DNA of 64,000 bases. Source: Bartonella sp. ML69XJBT. Lineage in GTDB: Bacteria; Pseudomonadota; Alphaproteobacteria; Rhizobiales; Rhizobiaceae. Where the stretch lies: the NCBI RefSeq assembly GCF_028618515.1, contig NZ_JAQITB010000007.1:28937-92936 (forward strand). The letters are read 5' to 3'. Position 1 is the stretch's first letter; every line of letters starts with the position of its first letter. Positions 18,695-29,288 of the stretch are shown in pieces. Made by a program: the position numbers and the translations under genes. The notes below the pieces were generated by a model. It was not told where the DNA came from and did no database searches. It worked only from the letters and a program-made list of their open reading frames with translations.

Positions 18695-19057
18695 TCAGTG
18701 ATAGAGTGAATCCCGCCAATTTTCAAAAGCTTGCGAAAATCTAGCACCTACCCATCTCTTAAAGACTGTAACCGTCTTCAATGCGATTCCTCCAAGAAAA
18801 ACAGCTATTGCGGTAAAAATAACCTTTTCAATTTTTTGCTCAATAATAGATTTACCATTTTCTCTAGAACTTTGATCTGAAATAGTAATAAATGTTTTAT
18901 TTGTTCTTTGACAAAAAATATCTTTCCTTTGTGTCCCCACGGTAATGAAAATATTCTCTTGAGATCTATCTCTCCAAATTTTTGCATGAACCTCTACGAT
19001 TGATAAAAAATACAAAATGACAGTTGTTAGAATAGATAATTTATTTTTTGCAAACAT
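18695..19057 (-). CDS. Small hypothetical exported protein
   Basis: From the ATG at 19057, preceded by AAAGGAAAAAGAA, this is a 120-residue protein; a longer start at 19111 lacks a ribosome site. Residues about 6-25 form a signal peptide ending in EVHA. The mature protein has a second hydrophobic segment near 80-95 (VIFTAIAVFLGGIAL), then a basic region and a C-terminus containing WRDSLYH. I do not recognise a family. The good ribosome site, signal peptide and following terminator support a real gene. It separates the permease from hutH. Confidence 0.6.
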   Translation of the reverse strand: MFAKNKLSILTTVILYFLSIVEVHAKIWRDRSQENIFITVGTQRKDIFCQRTNKTFITISDQSSRENGKSIIEQKIEKVIFTAIAVFLGGIALKTVTVFKRWVGARFSQAFENWRDSLYH

Positions 19058-19453
19058 TTCTTTTTCCTTTATGTTTATTTTAAATAACAAATAAGTAAAT
19101 ATTAAACGCATAAGGATCTAAATACAAAAATATAGATAATAAAAATATTAACTTTACTTTGTATAAATAAGAATAATATAGATTTATACATTAGAAAATT
19201 TAATACAGAAAAAGAACATTATATAAATATTTAGAAAATCTTAAAAATATTTCTTCTTATAAGCTTGTTTTAGTAAATCACATCATCGTAAAGATAATGT
19301 TGGCAATATAACAGGAAATGCCTTTTCAATATAATCAGCAAATAAATGATCACAGATTTATTTAGTTGTGCAAAGTATCATTATGAAGCCACAAACGTTG
19401 CATGAGAAAGCCAACAGTTAAATGGCTTTCTTTATAAACTTTAAAAACAAATA
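19058..19453. other. Spacer between the orphan and hutH
   Basis: This is extremely AT-rich from 19120 to 19260. Near the right end it holds the hutH terminator hairpin. No gene is supported. Confidence 0.45.
19406..19430. terminator. Hairpin downstream of hutH
   Basis: GAAAGCCA pairs perfectly with TGGCTTTC around a 9-base loop, about 25 bases past the hutH stop. The T-rich flank is on the plus-strand side, so efficiency for hutH is uncertain. Confidence 0.45.
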
Positions 19454-20992
19454 TTATTGGGGATACAATGGAGGAAAAATTGTTTCTGGTAAAATGGATA
19501 ATAAGTGCCCTTCACGTACAAGCATATGTGCTTTATGAAGATCTGGAGCCATGTAGCGATCTTCCTTAAGAGTGTCAATATTTTTGCGTAGATGCTCCAT
19601 AACAGACTGTAGGAAGAAACTTGTTTTCAAAGGTGTACGATATTCAATTCCTTGTGCTGCAACAAGTGTTTCAATGCCAATAATGGTAAAAAGGTTTTCA
19701 CTCATTGCCAATAACCGGCGAGCACCATGGCAAGCCATTGAAACGTGATCTTCCTGATTTGCGGATGTTGGCGTTGAATCTACAGAAGCAGGATGTGCCA
19801 TTTGTTTATTTTCAGACATTAAAGCTGCAGCGGTTACTTCAGCAATCATAAAACCTGAATGAAGACCAGCATTTTGCGCTAAAAAAGCTGGCAGTCCATA
19901 AGAAACTGCTGGATCAACCATAAGAGCAATACGCCTTTGGCAAATAGAGCCAATTTCACATAAAGCAAGAGCAATTTGATCAGCAGCGAATGCTACAGGT
20001 TCAGCATGAAAATTTCCCCCCGATATCACTGCACCATCGCTTAAAATCAATGGATTATCTGTAACCGCATTTGCTTCAATAATAAGTGTTTTTGCTGCTG
20101 CGATAAGAACATCAAAACATGCTCCCATAACTTGTGGTTGGCAACGTATACAGTAAGGATCTTGTACACGATCATCATCACGTAAATGTGTAGCTCGAAT
20201 TCCTGAATCCTTTAAAAGCTTTTCTAATGTTTGTGATACAGCAATCTGTCCATAATGACCTCGTAAAGTATGAATATCGGGATGAAATGGTGCTGTTGAT
20301 CCCATGATAGCATCTGTTGTCAAAGCCCCTGCAAGAAGTCCACCACACAATGCCCGATGACTACGAAAAAGACCTGCAAGAGCAAGTGCTGTCGATGTTT
20401 GGGTGCCATTAATAAGAGCTAAACCTTCTTTTGCCTGTAAAATAATAGGAGATAACCCTGCTTTTTCTAAAGCTGCAGCTCCACTCATGCGCGTGTTTTG
20501 AAAAAATGCTTCTCCCTCTCCCATCATAACAGCAGCCATATGAGCAAGTGGGGCAAGATCACCCGATGCACCAACAGAACCCTTTTCAGGAATGACAGGA
20601 ATAACGTCTTTTGCAAGCATATTTTCTAGCAAATGTATCAATTCTAAACGAACACCAGAAGCTCCTCTTCCCAAAGAAAGAAGCTTTAAAGTCATTATCA
20701 AGCGTACAATATTTTCAGCTAAAGGTTCTCCTACCCCACAACAATGTGACAAAATAAGATTTCTTTGTAAAATGGCAACATCGCTTGCACCAATTTTAAT
20801 CGAAGCTAATTTACCAAAACCAGTATTGATGCCATAAACTGGCTCACTCCCCGCAGAAATTTCAGCAATACGCTCAGCCCCTTTTTTAATAGATAAATAT
20901 GTATCACTGTGAAGTTTGCTTATTTCATCATTGAAATAAATAGTCTTGAGTTCACTAAGTGTTACCTCACCCGGTTTTAATATAATTGTCAT
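19454..20992 (-). CDS. hutH: Histidine ammonia-lyase
   Basis: HutH converts L-histidine to urocanate and ammonia. The 512-residue protein is full length. The Ala142-Ser143-Gly144 triad in [14 protein letters not shown] forms the MIO prosthetic group by self-cyclisation. The substrate-site stretch [11 protein letters not shown] (53-63) is intact, as are later motifs around [14 protein letters not shown] and DNPLI. No hutU, hutI or hutG is in the window, so as seen here the pathway stops at urocanate. The permease at 16885 is the only possible functional partner nearby. Confidence 0.96.
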   Translation of the reverse strand: MTIILKPGEVTLSELKTIYFNDEISKLHSDTYLSIKKGAERIAEISAGSEPVYGINTGFGKLASIKIGASDVAILQRNLILSHCCGVGEPLAENIVRLIMTLKLLSLGRGASGVRLELIHLLENMLAKDVIPVIPEKGSVGASGDLAPLAHMAAVMMGEGEAFFQNTRMSGAAALEKAGLSPIILQAKEGLALINGTQTSTALALAGLFRSHRALCGGLLAGALTTDAIMGSTAPFHPDIHTLRGHYGQIAVSQTLEKLLKDSGIRATHLRDDDRVQDPYCIRCQPQVMGACFDVLIAAAKTLIIEANAVTDNPLILSDGAVISGGNFHAEPVAFAADQIALALCEIGSICQRRIALMVDPAVSYGLPAFLAQNAGLHSGFMIAEVTAAALMSENKQMAHPASVDSTPTSANQEDHVSMACHGARRLLAMSENLFTIIGIETLVAAQGIEYRTPLKTSFFLQSVMEHLRKNIDTLKEDRYMAPDLHKAHMLVREGHLLSILPETIFPPLYPQ

Positions 20993-21957
20993 AATTTTCT
21001 TTCTTGTTTATTTTATATGATACTTAATATCATTAGGCTTCTCTATAAAAATATAAAAAGCTATGGATACTCTTTGAGAAGAATTCAAACCAATCAAATA
21101 AATAAATTCTGTTCATTTTTTCTTTAAATTATAAACAGCAAAATCAATTATTTGTCTTTATTTTCTTAGAGAAATCCTTGATACATATCTTCTCAGCTCT
21201 AGCCAAAACTTGTTTTGTGTTATTTGAAGAATTTGCTTATATTTTTTGGCATAAATCCCCCCATAATTAATAAAAATTCAGTAAATTGATATATTTAAAA
21301 ATATCAATAAAAATAATTATAGTTTAGTCATAATACAAATTATAAATTAATTATACTTAAATATAAGTTAAGATAAATAACAAAAAAAATAAGATTATGA
21401 AATTGTATTAATAATACATATTTCAATATCTATATTTTTATGAATTTTATATTTAAATCATTATGATAATAATATTTATTTTTTAGTCAACACTTTGCAA
21501 ATTTGCGATCAAAGTGATAAAAATGCTCATGTAACAAAAAGGGTAATTTTCTTTATGGTGAAAAAGAAAAAGTAGCAGACAATAAAATTGCCCATTTTAA
21601 TAAGATAACTATAAACTGATACCGCTTTACCAATAATTTTTATAAAATATTTTTTCAAGCGAATAATAAAGAAGTTATTTACTCTATCTATCGAAATAAA
21701 GGAAGATATTAGAAATAACAAAGGAGAATGGTTTTATATGCTGAACGCTTTCATAACATACCCCTTTCTTTAATCCAATATTCAACATACTGAACAGAAA
21801 AGGCTACATAGAAAACACAAAAAACGTATTCTTCTAAAATTATTTGTTTTTCGTACATAACTTAACAGAGAATTCTCACAACTATTTTAATAAAAAAGTT
21901 TTATTTCTTCTCAGATCATATGCTCACAAAAATAATACGAGATAGAACGAAAAAGTG
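20993..21957. other. 1-kb AT-rich spacer upstream of hutH
   Basis: No gene is supported. A 64-codon minus ORF at 21527-21721 is an AT-rich, Ile/Phe-rich chance frame. The hutH promoter should be near the left end, but I cannot point to consensus boxes. Confidence 0.45.
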
Positions 21958-22034
<77 letters not shown>

Positions 22035-22290
22035 TTACAATTGAACAGTAATCTTTTAACTGATCATACTCTCAGCTGCAATAATGAATTCTTATTCTTT
22101 TTTAAATAGGTGTTCATGGTTTATATTACGATACAATTTTTTTATCCTTTTCCGCTATGATATATTACCTGAAACAAATCAATTTTCAGACATAATGCTT
22201 TTTCTTACAAAAATGTTTTTTTATGATACAGCTTCAAAACTCCCCCTAAATAGACTAAAAAATAAACTGTGAATATCAGGATAATTCTTA

Positions 22291-23064
22291 ATGATTACAT
22301 TACCAAATCGCTTCCATTTCATTTCTGCTGAAACTGAGGAAGCCATAAAAGCTACTGATAAATTAATTTCTGCATACGGAAATGCTTCTCTCGAAGATGC
22401 TGACGTTGTTATTGCAATCGGTGGTGATGGAACAATGTTACAAACGGTACGAGACATTATGGACACAAGAAAACCTATTTATGGTATGAATCAAGGTTCT
22501 GTAGGATTTCTTATGAATGAATTTCATGAAAAGAAATTGCCAAATCGCATTGCTGCCGCGCATAAAAAGGAAATTCATCCCTTACGTATGATTGCAGAAG
22601 CTGAATGTCAAGGAACCATTGAAGCGTTAGCAATTAATGAAGTTTCTCTTTTTCGTCAATCCTATCAAGCAGCAAAAATTCGCATTAGCATTGATGACAA
22701 TATACGCATGGAACAATTAATTTGTGATGGTATTCTTGTTGCCACACCAGCAGGATCTACAGCATACAATTTATCCGCACAAGGACCTATTTTACCCCTC
22801 ATGGCTCCACTTATGGCACTCACTCCCGTTAGTCCCTTTCGTCCACGACGTTGGCATGGTGCATTGCTTCCCAATACGGCAAAAATACGCTTTGATATGC
22901 TCGAAGCTGATAAACGTCCCGTCAATGCAGCTGCTGATAATGTTGAAGTTAAATCTGTTCACTCCGTCACTATTTTAACAGCAACAGAAATAACAGCTTC
23001 AATTCTTTTTGATGCTAATCATTCATGGGATGAGCGTATTTTATCAGAACAATTTCGCTATTAA
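22291..23064 (+). CDS. nadK: NAD kinase
   Basis: This cytoplasmic enzyme phosphorylates NAD to NADP. The 257-residue protein carries the GGDGTML motif (44-50) for phosphate binding and catalysis and the NEVSLFR segment. The glycine-rich LVATPAGSTAYNLSAQGPIL stretch is the NAD site. Length fits the short alphaproteobacterial form. The start has only a weak purine stretch (CAGGATAA). It is followed after 145 bases by a DEAD-box helicase gene on the same strand. Confidence 0.95.
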   Translation: MITLPNRFHFISAETEEAIKATDKLISAYGNASLEDADVVIAIGGDGTMLQTVRDIMDTRKPIYGMNQGSVGFLMNEFHEKKLPNRIAAAHKKEIHPLRMIAEAECQGTIEALAINEVSLFRQSYQAAKIRISIDDNIRMEQLICDGILVATPAGSTAYNLSAQGPILPLMAPLMALTPVSPFRPRRWHGALLPNTAKIRFDMLEADKRPVNAAADNVEVKSVHSVTILTATEITASILFDANHSWDERILSEQFRY

Positions 23065-23209
23065 ATATTGTATTATGCTCTCTATGTGTATATGGCTGTT
23101 ATAGTTGACTTTTTTGTGAAGTCGCCTTAACCCCTCCAGAGTAGTGTAATATTTAATTTCACGAATAATTCAGTAGCGAAACTAAAATCGCAAAGCAATT
23201 GATAAAAAA

Positions 23210-24613
23210 ATGATAGCACTTTTAAACAGTTTTGATGATTTCGGTCTTTCCACAAAGGTTATTAAAGCCATAAAATCAGTGGGATATACAGTTCCAACAC
23301 CTATTCAGAGTGAGACAATCCCCCATGTCCTTCAAAGAAAAGATGTTTTAGGAATTGCTCAAACAGGAACGGGGAAAACTGCTTCTTTTGTTTTACCTAT
23401 GCTTACATTACTTGAAAAAGGTCGTGCGAGAGCACGAATGCCCCGTACTCTCATACTAGAACCAACAAGGGAGCTTGCAGCCCAAGTTGAAGAAAATTTT
23501 GATAAATATGGAATAAATCATCGTTTAAATGTTGCATTGTTGATTGGTGGCGTTTCCTTTGAACAGCAAGACCGTAAACTTGAACGGGGTGCTGATGTAC
23601 TTATAGCAACACCAGGACGCCTTCTTGATCATTTTGAACGCGGTAAATTGCTCCTCATGGGAGTTGAAATTCTTGTTATTGATGAAGCTGATCGCATGTT
23701 GGATATGGGATTTATTCCTGATATTGAACGCATCTGTAAATTAACGCCTTTTACACGGCAAACTTTGTTTTTCTCTGCAACAATGGCGCCAGAAATCAGC
23801 AAACTGACAAAGCAATTTTTACATGCTCCTGTATCTATTGAAGTTACAAAAGCCTCCTCAACAGCAAGTACGATTACACAACGGCTCGTCAAATCTGGAA
23901 ATAAGTCGTGGGATAAAAGAGCGGTTTTACGAGAACTTATTCATAATGAAGGCGATGAACTTAAAAATGCTATTATTTTCTGTAATAGAAAGAGAGATAT
24001 TTCTGAACTTTTTAGATCACTCGTAAGACATAATTTTAGTGTAGGCGCACTTCATGGAGATATGGACCAATATTCGCGTACAAACACCCTAACCGATTTT
24101 AAAAATAATAAACTTAAACTTCTTGTTGCTTCTGACGTTGCTGCCCGTGGACTTGATATCCCAGCTGTAAGCCATGTTTTCAACTATGACGTTCCTACAC
24201 ATGCTGAAGACTACATTCATCGAATTGGTCGTACAGGACGTGCAAACCGTAGCGGAAAAGCTTTTACTATTGTTACAAAAGCTGATCAAAAATATATTAG
24301 TGCCATTGAAGAAATGAGTAACGAAAAAATTGAATGGCTCAATGGAGATCTCTCTACATTAACAACTGATGATCAAGAAGAAGAGATCATTTTAAAGAAA
24401 AAATTTCCAAAATCATTACAGAAAACCGCTTCAAAAAGACCTATCGTTCAAACTAAAAAGAATTTAAAAGATGATAAAGCGGATTATATTCAATCTGAAA
24501 AGAATAAAGCAAAGCCCTCTGAACAACACCACTCTCGAAAAAACAAGATGTCTTCTCCCTCTGGATTTGGTGATGATATTCCAGCATTTATGCTCATAAA
24601 GACCCGCAATTAA
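23210..24613 (+). CDS. DEAD-box ATP-dependent RNA helicase (RhlE-like)
   Basis: This 467-residue RNA helicase shows the full motif set. These are the Q-motif (FDDFGLSTKVIKAIKSVGY...PTPIQ), Walker A AQTGTGKT, PTRELA, TPGRLLD, DEAD (VIDEADRMLD), SAT, and the C-terminal HRIGRTGR. The tail beyond about 390 is lysine-rich and low in complexity, as in RhlE-type helicases acting on ribosomal or messenger RNA. It is convergent with gltX1. Confidence 0.92.
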   Translation: MIALLNSFDDFGLSTKVIKAIKSVGYTVPTPIQSETIPHVLQRKDVLGIAQTGTGKTASFVLPMLTLLEKGRARARMPRTLILEPTRELAAQVEENFDKYGINHRLNVALLIGGVSFEQQDRKLERGADVLIATPGRLLDHFERGKLLLMGVEILVIDEADRMLDMGFIPDIERICKLTPFTRQTLFFSATMAPEISKLTKQFLHAPVSIEVTKASSTASTITQRLVKSGNKSWDKRAVLRELIHNEGDELKNAIIFCNRKRDISELFRSLVRHNFSVGALHGDMDQYSRTNTLTDFKNNKLKLLVASDVAARGLDIPAVSHVFNYDVPTHAEDYIHRIGRTGRANRSGKAFTIVTKADQKYISAIEEMSNEKIEWLNGDLSTLTTDDQEEEIILKKKFPKSLQKTASKRPIVQTKKNLKDDKADYIQSEKNKAKPSEQHHSRKNKMSSPSGFGDDIPAFMLIKTRN

Positions 24614-24623
24614 ACAGAAAAAT

Positions 24624-24640
24624 TCTTTTCTTTGAAAAGA
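24624..24640. terminator. Weak hairpin between convergent helicase and gltX1
   Basis: TCTTTTC pairs with GAAAAGA over a 3-base loop in the 58-base gap between two convergent genes. The position suits a shared terminator, but the stem is AT-rich. Confidence 0.3.
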
Positions 24641-24671
24641 CAAAAAATAAAATGTTTTTAAAACGTTGCTC

Positions 24672-26051
24672 TTATCCGCTTTGAAGAGTCAATCTTTTTA
24701 TCACCTTCTCGCGCCCTAAAAGTGGCAAAAGTCTGCCCATTTCAGGACCATGATCCATTCCAGTAAGAGCCTGACGTAATGGCATAAACAAAGCTTTCCC
24801 ACTACGACCTGTTTTTTCTTTTAATGCTTTCGTCCAAACTGTCCAGCTTTCATCATTCAGCACACCTTCAGGCAAGAAATCGAGTGACTGACGAACGAAT
24901 GTATAATCCTCAACCAGCACTGTATCAAAATGCTTATCATCATGAATAATTTCCCACCATAAGATAGCATCATTCACTTTATCAATATTACTTCTTATCA
25001 CATTCCAAAAACACTCCGCCTTTTCTCCCTCAATAGAAAGACTTTCAAGGCGTGTTTTAACTTCTGCATAAGTTAATTCATGGACGAGATGACTATTTAA
25101 AGTAGAAAGATCAGTAATATCAAATTTTGCAACGGATCTCGACGTATCTTGCAGGTTAAAATGTTTTAAAAGTACTGCTTGATGCGGATAGGGATGCACA
25201 TTTTGCGATGTTCCAATCAAAACCGCAAGGCATTGAATAATTATAGATTCAAATCCTTCTTCTCGTAAAGAGCGAATAGAAAGATCATTGTTCCGTTTTG
25301 ATAGTCCTTTTCCTAAAACTGTTGTCAATAAATTGAAATGGCCAAAGATTGGTAATTCTGCACCAAGAGCTTTAAAAAGAGCAATCTGAACACCAGTATT
25401 GGTAATGTGATCATCGCCACGAATAATGTGTGTAATGGCCATATCTATATCATCAACGACAGAGGGTAATGTATAAAGATAACTTCCATCTTTACGAATG
25501 AGAACAGGATCTGAAAGAGATGCCAAATCAATTGTCTGCTTCCCTTTTACCGCATCATCCCAGCAAATTTCTGTTCGCTTTGTTTGTAAAGGATTATTTT
25601 CAAAATTAGGAAGAAGAAAACGCCAATGCGGTTTACGACCTTGCGATTCAAATAGTTTTTGATCCTCTACTGTTAATTTCAATGCAGAACGATCATAAAT
25701 AGGAGGCAATTTACGAGAAAGCTGGATTTTACGACGCCGCTCTAATTCTTCTGCAGTCTCATAACAGGGATAAAGAAGACCACTTTGTTTGAGAGTTTCT
25801 GCAACTTCATCATATCGAGGAAACCGTTTAGATTGATAATAAACCTCATCCGGTTGAATATTAAGCCACTCAAGATCAACTGCAATAGCATCAATATATT
25901 CCTGTTTAGAACGTTCAACATCCGTATCATCATAGCGCAAAATAAATGTTCCATTATGCGCTTGTGCATAAAGCCAGTTGAAAAGGGCACTACGGATATT
26001 GCCAATGTGAATATAACCTGTTGGAGAGGGTGCAAAACGAACTTTTACCAT
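24672..26051 (-). CDS. gltX1: Glutamate--tRNA ligase, first copy
   Basis: This class I aminoacyl-tRNA synthetase loads glutamate onto tRNA. The ATG at 26051 gives [18 protein letters not shown], with the HIGH motif as HIGN (15-18). A TTG at 26066 would overlap the nadE stop. The second signature, usually KLSKRHG, reads GKGLSKRNNDLS here and differs from the copy at 35068. Alphaproteobacteria often have two GluRS enzymes, one of which may charge tRNA-Gln for later amidation. Which copy does so cannot be decided here. It is co-directional with nadE, 11 bases apart. Confidence 0.92.
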   Translation of the reverse strand: MVKVRFAPSPTGYIHIGNIRSALFNWLYAQAHNGTFILRYDDTDVERSKQEYIDAIAVDLEWLNIQPDEVYYQSKRFPRYDEVAETLKQSGLLYPCYETAEELERRRKIQLSRKLPPIYDRSALKLTVEDQKLFESQGRKPHWRFLLPNFENNPLQTKRTEICWDDAVKGKQTIDLASLSDPVLIRKDGSYLYTLPSVVDDIDMAITHIIRGDDHITNTGVQIALFKALGAELPIFGHFNLLTTVLGKGLSKRNNDLSIRSLREEGFESIIIQCLAVLIGTSQNVHPYPHQAVLLKHFNLQDTSRSVAKFDITDLSTLNSHLVHELTYAEVKTRLESLSIEGEKAECFWNVIRSNIDKVNDAILWWEIIHDDKHFDTVLVEDYTFVRQSLDFLPEGVLNDESWTVWTKALKEKTGRSGKALFMPLRQALTGMDHGPEMGRLLPLLGREKVIKRLTLQSG

Positions 26052-26062
26052 AAAAACAACAC

Positions 26063-27724
26063 TCAATTCTTATCGCGAAAACGATTGACTATAGGATAAC
26101 GACGATCACGTCCAAAGTTCTTGTCACTGATTTTTACGCCGGGCGCTGATTGTCGCCTTTTGTATTCTGCACTATAGAGAAGATCTTCAATTTTCTCAAC
26201 CGTTTCGCGTGAATACCCACGTTTAACAATATCATAAACACTCATGTCATCTTCCACAAGAGACTGCAAGATATCATCTAAGACAGGATAAGGAGGAAGA
26301 GAATCTTCATCTTTTTGATTTTCCCGAAGCTCTGCAGAAGGTGCCTTTTCTATAATACAAGAAGGGATCACAATTCCCTCTGGTCCCCTTAAATTTTGTA
26401 AGTGGTTTTTATTGCGCCACTGTGCCAATGCATAGACCTGTGTCTTATAAATATCTTTAAGAGGATTAAAACCTCCATTCATATCACCATAAAGTGTAGC
26501 ATATCCTACAGCCATTTCCGATTTATTACCTGTCGTTACCAGCATTGAACCAAATTTATTTGAAAGCGCCATCAAAACCGTGCCACGTATACGACTTTGA
26601 AGATTTTCTTCTGTCACATCAGATGGCAAGCCTGAAAAAACAGGCGACATTATATTCAAAAAAACCTCAACAGGTTGCACAATTGGTATCACTTCATAAC
26701 GACACCCTAAAAGATCTGCACATTCTTTGGCATCTTGCAATGAATTTTGTGAAGTATAATGATAAGGCATCATTACGGTGCGAACCCTTTCAGCACCAAG
26801 GGCATCTACCGCCATAACCGTACAAAGAGCTGAATCAATTCCTCCTGAAAGACCAAGAACAACATCCTTAAAACGATTTTTATTGACGTAATCTCTCAAC
26901 CCCAAAATACAAGCTTGATAATCAGCAGCTAACCCATTGAGAAGATTTTCATTTGGACCAGAAATACATTGCCACCCTGTCTCTTTTCGTTGCCAATGGC
27001 TTACAGCAATATGGTTTTCAAAATGTTTCATTTGAAATACGATTTTTCCCTGCCCATTCAACGCAAAAGATCCCCCATCAAAAACCAGCTCATCCTGACC
27101 ACCAATTTGATTAGCATAAATAACCGGTATGCCGGATTGAAGAACTTGCTTACGCACAACTTCTATTCGTTTTAGTGTTTTATCACGTTGATAGGGAGAC
27201 CCATTAAGGACGAGAATAACCTCAGCCCCTTTATTAGCAAGTTCTGCACAAAGAGAAGCATCATTCCAAATATCTTCACAAATCACAATACCTAGTTTTA
27301 GTCCGTGATAGGCGATAGGCTCAGGACGAAAACCTGGAGAAAATAGCCTCTTTTCGTCAAATTCAGCATAATTAGGTAAATCAAACTTCAAGCTTTCAAA
27401 AACAATTCGTCCTTCATCAAGAAGGACAACTCCATTGTAATTTTTGTCATTACGCTCTAGCGGAAGACCAATGATAATTCCTGGTCCCTCTTTTGTTATC
27501 TTTGCTAATTTTTTAACAGCATCTTCGCATCTTTTGATAAAAGCGGGTTTAAGAACAAGATCTTCCGGTGGATAAGCACTTATAAAAAGCTCCGTGAATA
27601 AAACAAGATCAGCACCCTCTTCCTTCGCCTGCTGATGCGCCATTACAGCAAGAGAAAGATTTCCCTCAATATCACCGACAACAGGATTTAATTGGGCAAT
27701 TGCTACCCGAAAATCATTTTTCAT
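26063..27724 (-). CDS. nadE: Glutamine-dependent NAD+ synthetase
   Basis: NadE makes NAD from nicotinate adenine dinucleotide, ATP and glutamine. It is a two-domain protein. The N-terminal nitrilase-type glutaminase has VLFTELFISAYPPEDL with the catalytic Glu and GIVICEDIWND with the catalytic Cys. The C-terminal synthetase has the ATP-pyrophosphatase loop LGLSGGIDSAL and TTGNKSEMAVGYATLYGDM. The ATG at 27724 gives the MKNDFRVAIAQLNP start and has AAAGG just upstream; an ATG at 27739 adds five residues. It is probably in an operon with gltX1. Confidence 0.94.
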   Translation of the reverse strand: MKNDFRVAIAQLNPVVGDIEGNLSLAVMAHQQAKEEGADLVLFTELFISAYPPEDLVLKPAFIKRCEDAVKKLAKITKEGPGIIIGLPLERNDKNYNGVVLLDEGRIVFESLKFDLPNYAEFDEKRLFSPGFRPEPIAYHGLKLGIVICEDIWNDASLCAELANKGAEVILVLNGSPYQRDKTLKRIEVVRKQVLQSGIPVIYANQIGGQDELVFDGGSFALNGQGKIVFQMKHFENHIAVSHWQRKETGWQCISGPNENLLNGLAADYQACILGLRDYVNKNRFKDVVLGLSGGIDSALCTVMAVDALGAERVRTVMMPYHYTSQNSLQDAKECADLLGCRYEVIPIVQPVEVFLNIMSPVFSGLPSDVTEENLQSRIRGTVLMALSNKFGSMLVTTGNKSEMAVGYATLYGDMNGGFNPLKDIYKTQVYALAQWRNKNHLQNLRGPEGIVIPSCIIEKAPSAELRENQKDEDSLPPYPVLDDILQSLVEDDMSVYDIVKRGYSRETVEKIEDLLYSAEYKRRQSAPGVKISDKNFGRDRRYPIVNRFRDKN

Positions 27725-27849
27725 AAGCCTTTGTATCATTTCATCTGTTTGGTGACCACAACTCTGTTGTAATTATCAGAAACATTTCTTTTTCCAAAGA
27801 ATCTATTTTCCTATAAGTCGTAAAATAAAAAATGCTATACCATTTTTGT

Positions 27850-29229
27850 CTAACCATTGGCAGCAAGAGCCACTGAATCAGTACAACGATTTTTTTTAAG
27901 AAGTTCAGCAACAAGAAAAGCCAATTCTAATGCTTGATCTGCATTTAATCGCGGATCACATTGTGTATGATAGCGGTCAGATAAATCTTCAACAGAAATA
28001 GCATGTGCTCCACCTGTACATTCGGTTACATCACGACCTGTCATTTCAATATGAATGCCCCCTGGATAAGTTCCCTCCCCATAATGCACTGCAAAAAAAT
28101 TCTCTACTTCCTTTAAAACATAATCAAAGGGGCGTGTCTTATAGCCATTTAAAGTCACTGTATTACCGTGCATTGGATCACATGACCATATCACCGCACG
28201 CTTCTCGCATTCAACTGCACGGATCAATTTAGGCAGATAATGCTCCACCTTATCATAACCAAAGCGTGTAATAAGCGTTAACCGTCCCAGTTCATTCTCA
28301 GGATTTAAAATATCAATTAATCTCAGAAGCTCATCAGGCTCAAGTGAAGGACCACACTTCAATCCAAGGGGATTTTTAATACCGCGGCAATATTCAACGT
28401 GAGCATGATCAACCTGACGTGTACGATCACCAATCCATAACATATGGCCAGAAGTTGCATACCAATCTCCAGAGGTTGAATCGATCCGCGTCAAAGCCTC
28501 TTCATAGCCAAGCAAAAGAGCTTCATGACTGGTATAAAAAGATGTTTCACGTAATGAAGAATTTGTTTTAGAGGTTATCCCTATAGAACGCATAAAATCA
28601 ATCGCTTCAGAAATACGCTCTGCTAACAATTCATAACGTTCTCCCTGAGGGCTTTGAGAAACAAAGCTCAACATCCATGCATGAGCATTTTCTAAATTGG
28701 CATATCCTCCTTGTGAAAAAGCACGCAGTAGATTGAGTGTTGCTGCAGATTGGCGGTAAGCCATAGACATTCGTTGCGGATCAGGAATACGAGAATCCGA
28801 CTTAAATTCAATGCCATTAATAATATCTCCTCGATAAGAGGGAAGCTCAACTCCCCCTTTATGTTCCATGTCTGAAGAACGTGGTTTTGCAAACTGACCA
28901 GCAATGCGCCCGACTTTAACAACAGGCTTAAAGCTGCCAAAAGCTAAAACAATCGCCATTTGTAAAAATACACGAAAAAAATCACGAATATTATCAGCCT
29001 CATGTTCTGCAAAGCTTTCTGCACAATCACCTCCTTGTAATAAAAAAGCTTGACCTTGTGTAACAGCGGCTAATTCATTTTTCAAATCACGTGCCTCACC
29101 TGCAAACACCAAAGGAGGATAACTCCGTAGCTTTCGTTCAACATCTGCTAATACAGTCTGATTCGGATAAGCTGGAACTTGTTTAACTGGCTTTGTTCTC
29201 CAAGAGCTTGGTGTCCATTCTTTTATCAT
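27850..29229 (-). CDS. Class II 3-deoxy-7-phosphoheptulonate (DAHP) synthase
   Basis: The enzyme condenses phosphoenolpyruvate and erythrose 4-phosphate in the first step of the shikimate pathway. Class II (plant-like) hallmarks are visible: [14 protein letters not shown] near residue 68, a metal- and substrate-binding C-terminal half with CDPMHGNT, and [18 protein letters not shown]. The ATG at 29229, with GGAGAGAG upstream, is preferred over a GTG at 29235. The 459-residue length fits the class. It is followed on the same strand, after 125 bases, by nadE. Confidence 0.94.
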   Translation of the reverse strand: MIKEWTPSSWRTKPVKQVPAYPNQTVLADVERKLRSYPPLVFAGEARDLKNELAAVTQGQAFLLQGGDCAESFAEHEADNIRDFFRVFLQMAIVLAFGSFKPVVKVGRIAGQFAKPRSSDMEHKGGVELPSYRGDIINGIEFKSDSRIPDPQRMSMAYRQSAATLNLLRAFSQGGYANLENAHAWMLSFVSQSPQGERYELLAERISEAIDFMRSIGITSKTNSSLRETSFYTSHEALLLGYEEALTRIDSTSGDWYATSGHMLWIGDRTRQVDHAHVEYCRGIKNPLGLKCGPSLEPDELLRLIDILNPENELGRLTLITRFGYDKVEHYLPKLIRAVECEKRAVIWSCDPMHGNTVTLNGYKTRPFDYVLKEVENFFAVHYGEGTYPGGIHIEMTGRDVTECTGGAHAISVEDLSDRYHTQCDPRLNADQALELAFLVAELLKKNRCTDSVALAANG

Positions 29230-29288
29230 TTGCACTCTCTCCAGAGCTTAAGCGCATAAGCTTAGTATACTAAAAACTTTGCTGCTTA

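Noticed and set aside
21527..21721. 64-codon minus-strand ORF in the spacer before hutH
   Set aside because: Rich in Phe, Ile and Lys as expected from random AT-rich DNA, with no supporting start signals.
22084..22272. 62-codon plus-strand ORF between tRNA-Arg and nadK
   Set aside because: Rich in Phe, Leu and Asn, no ribosome site, and it ends just before nadK; probably leader sequence.
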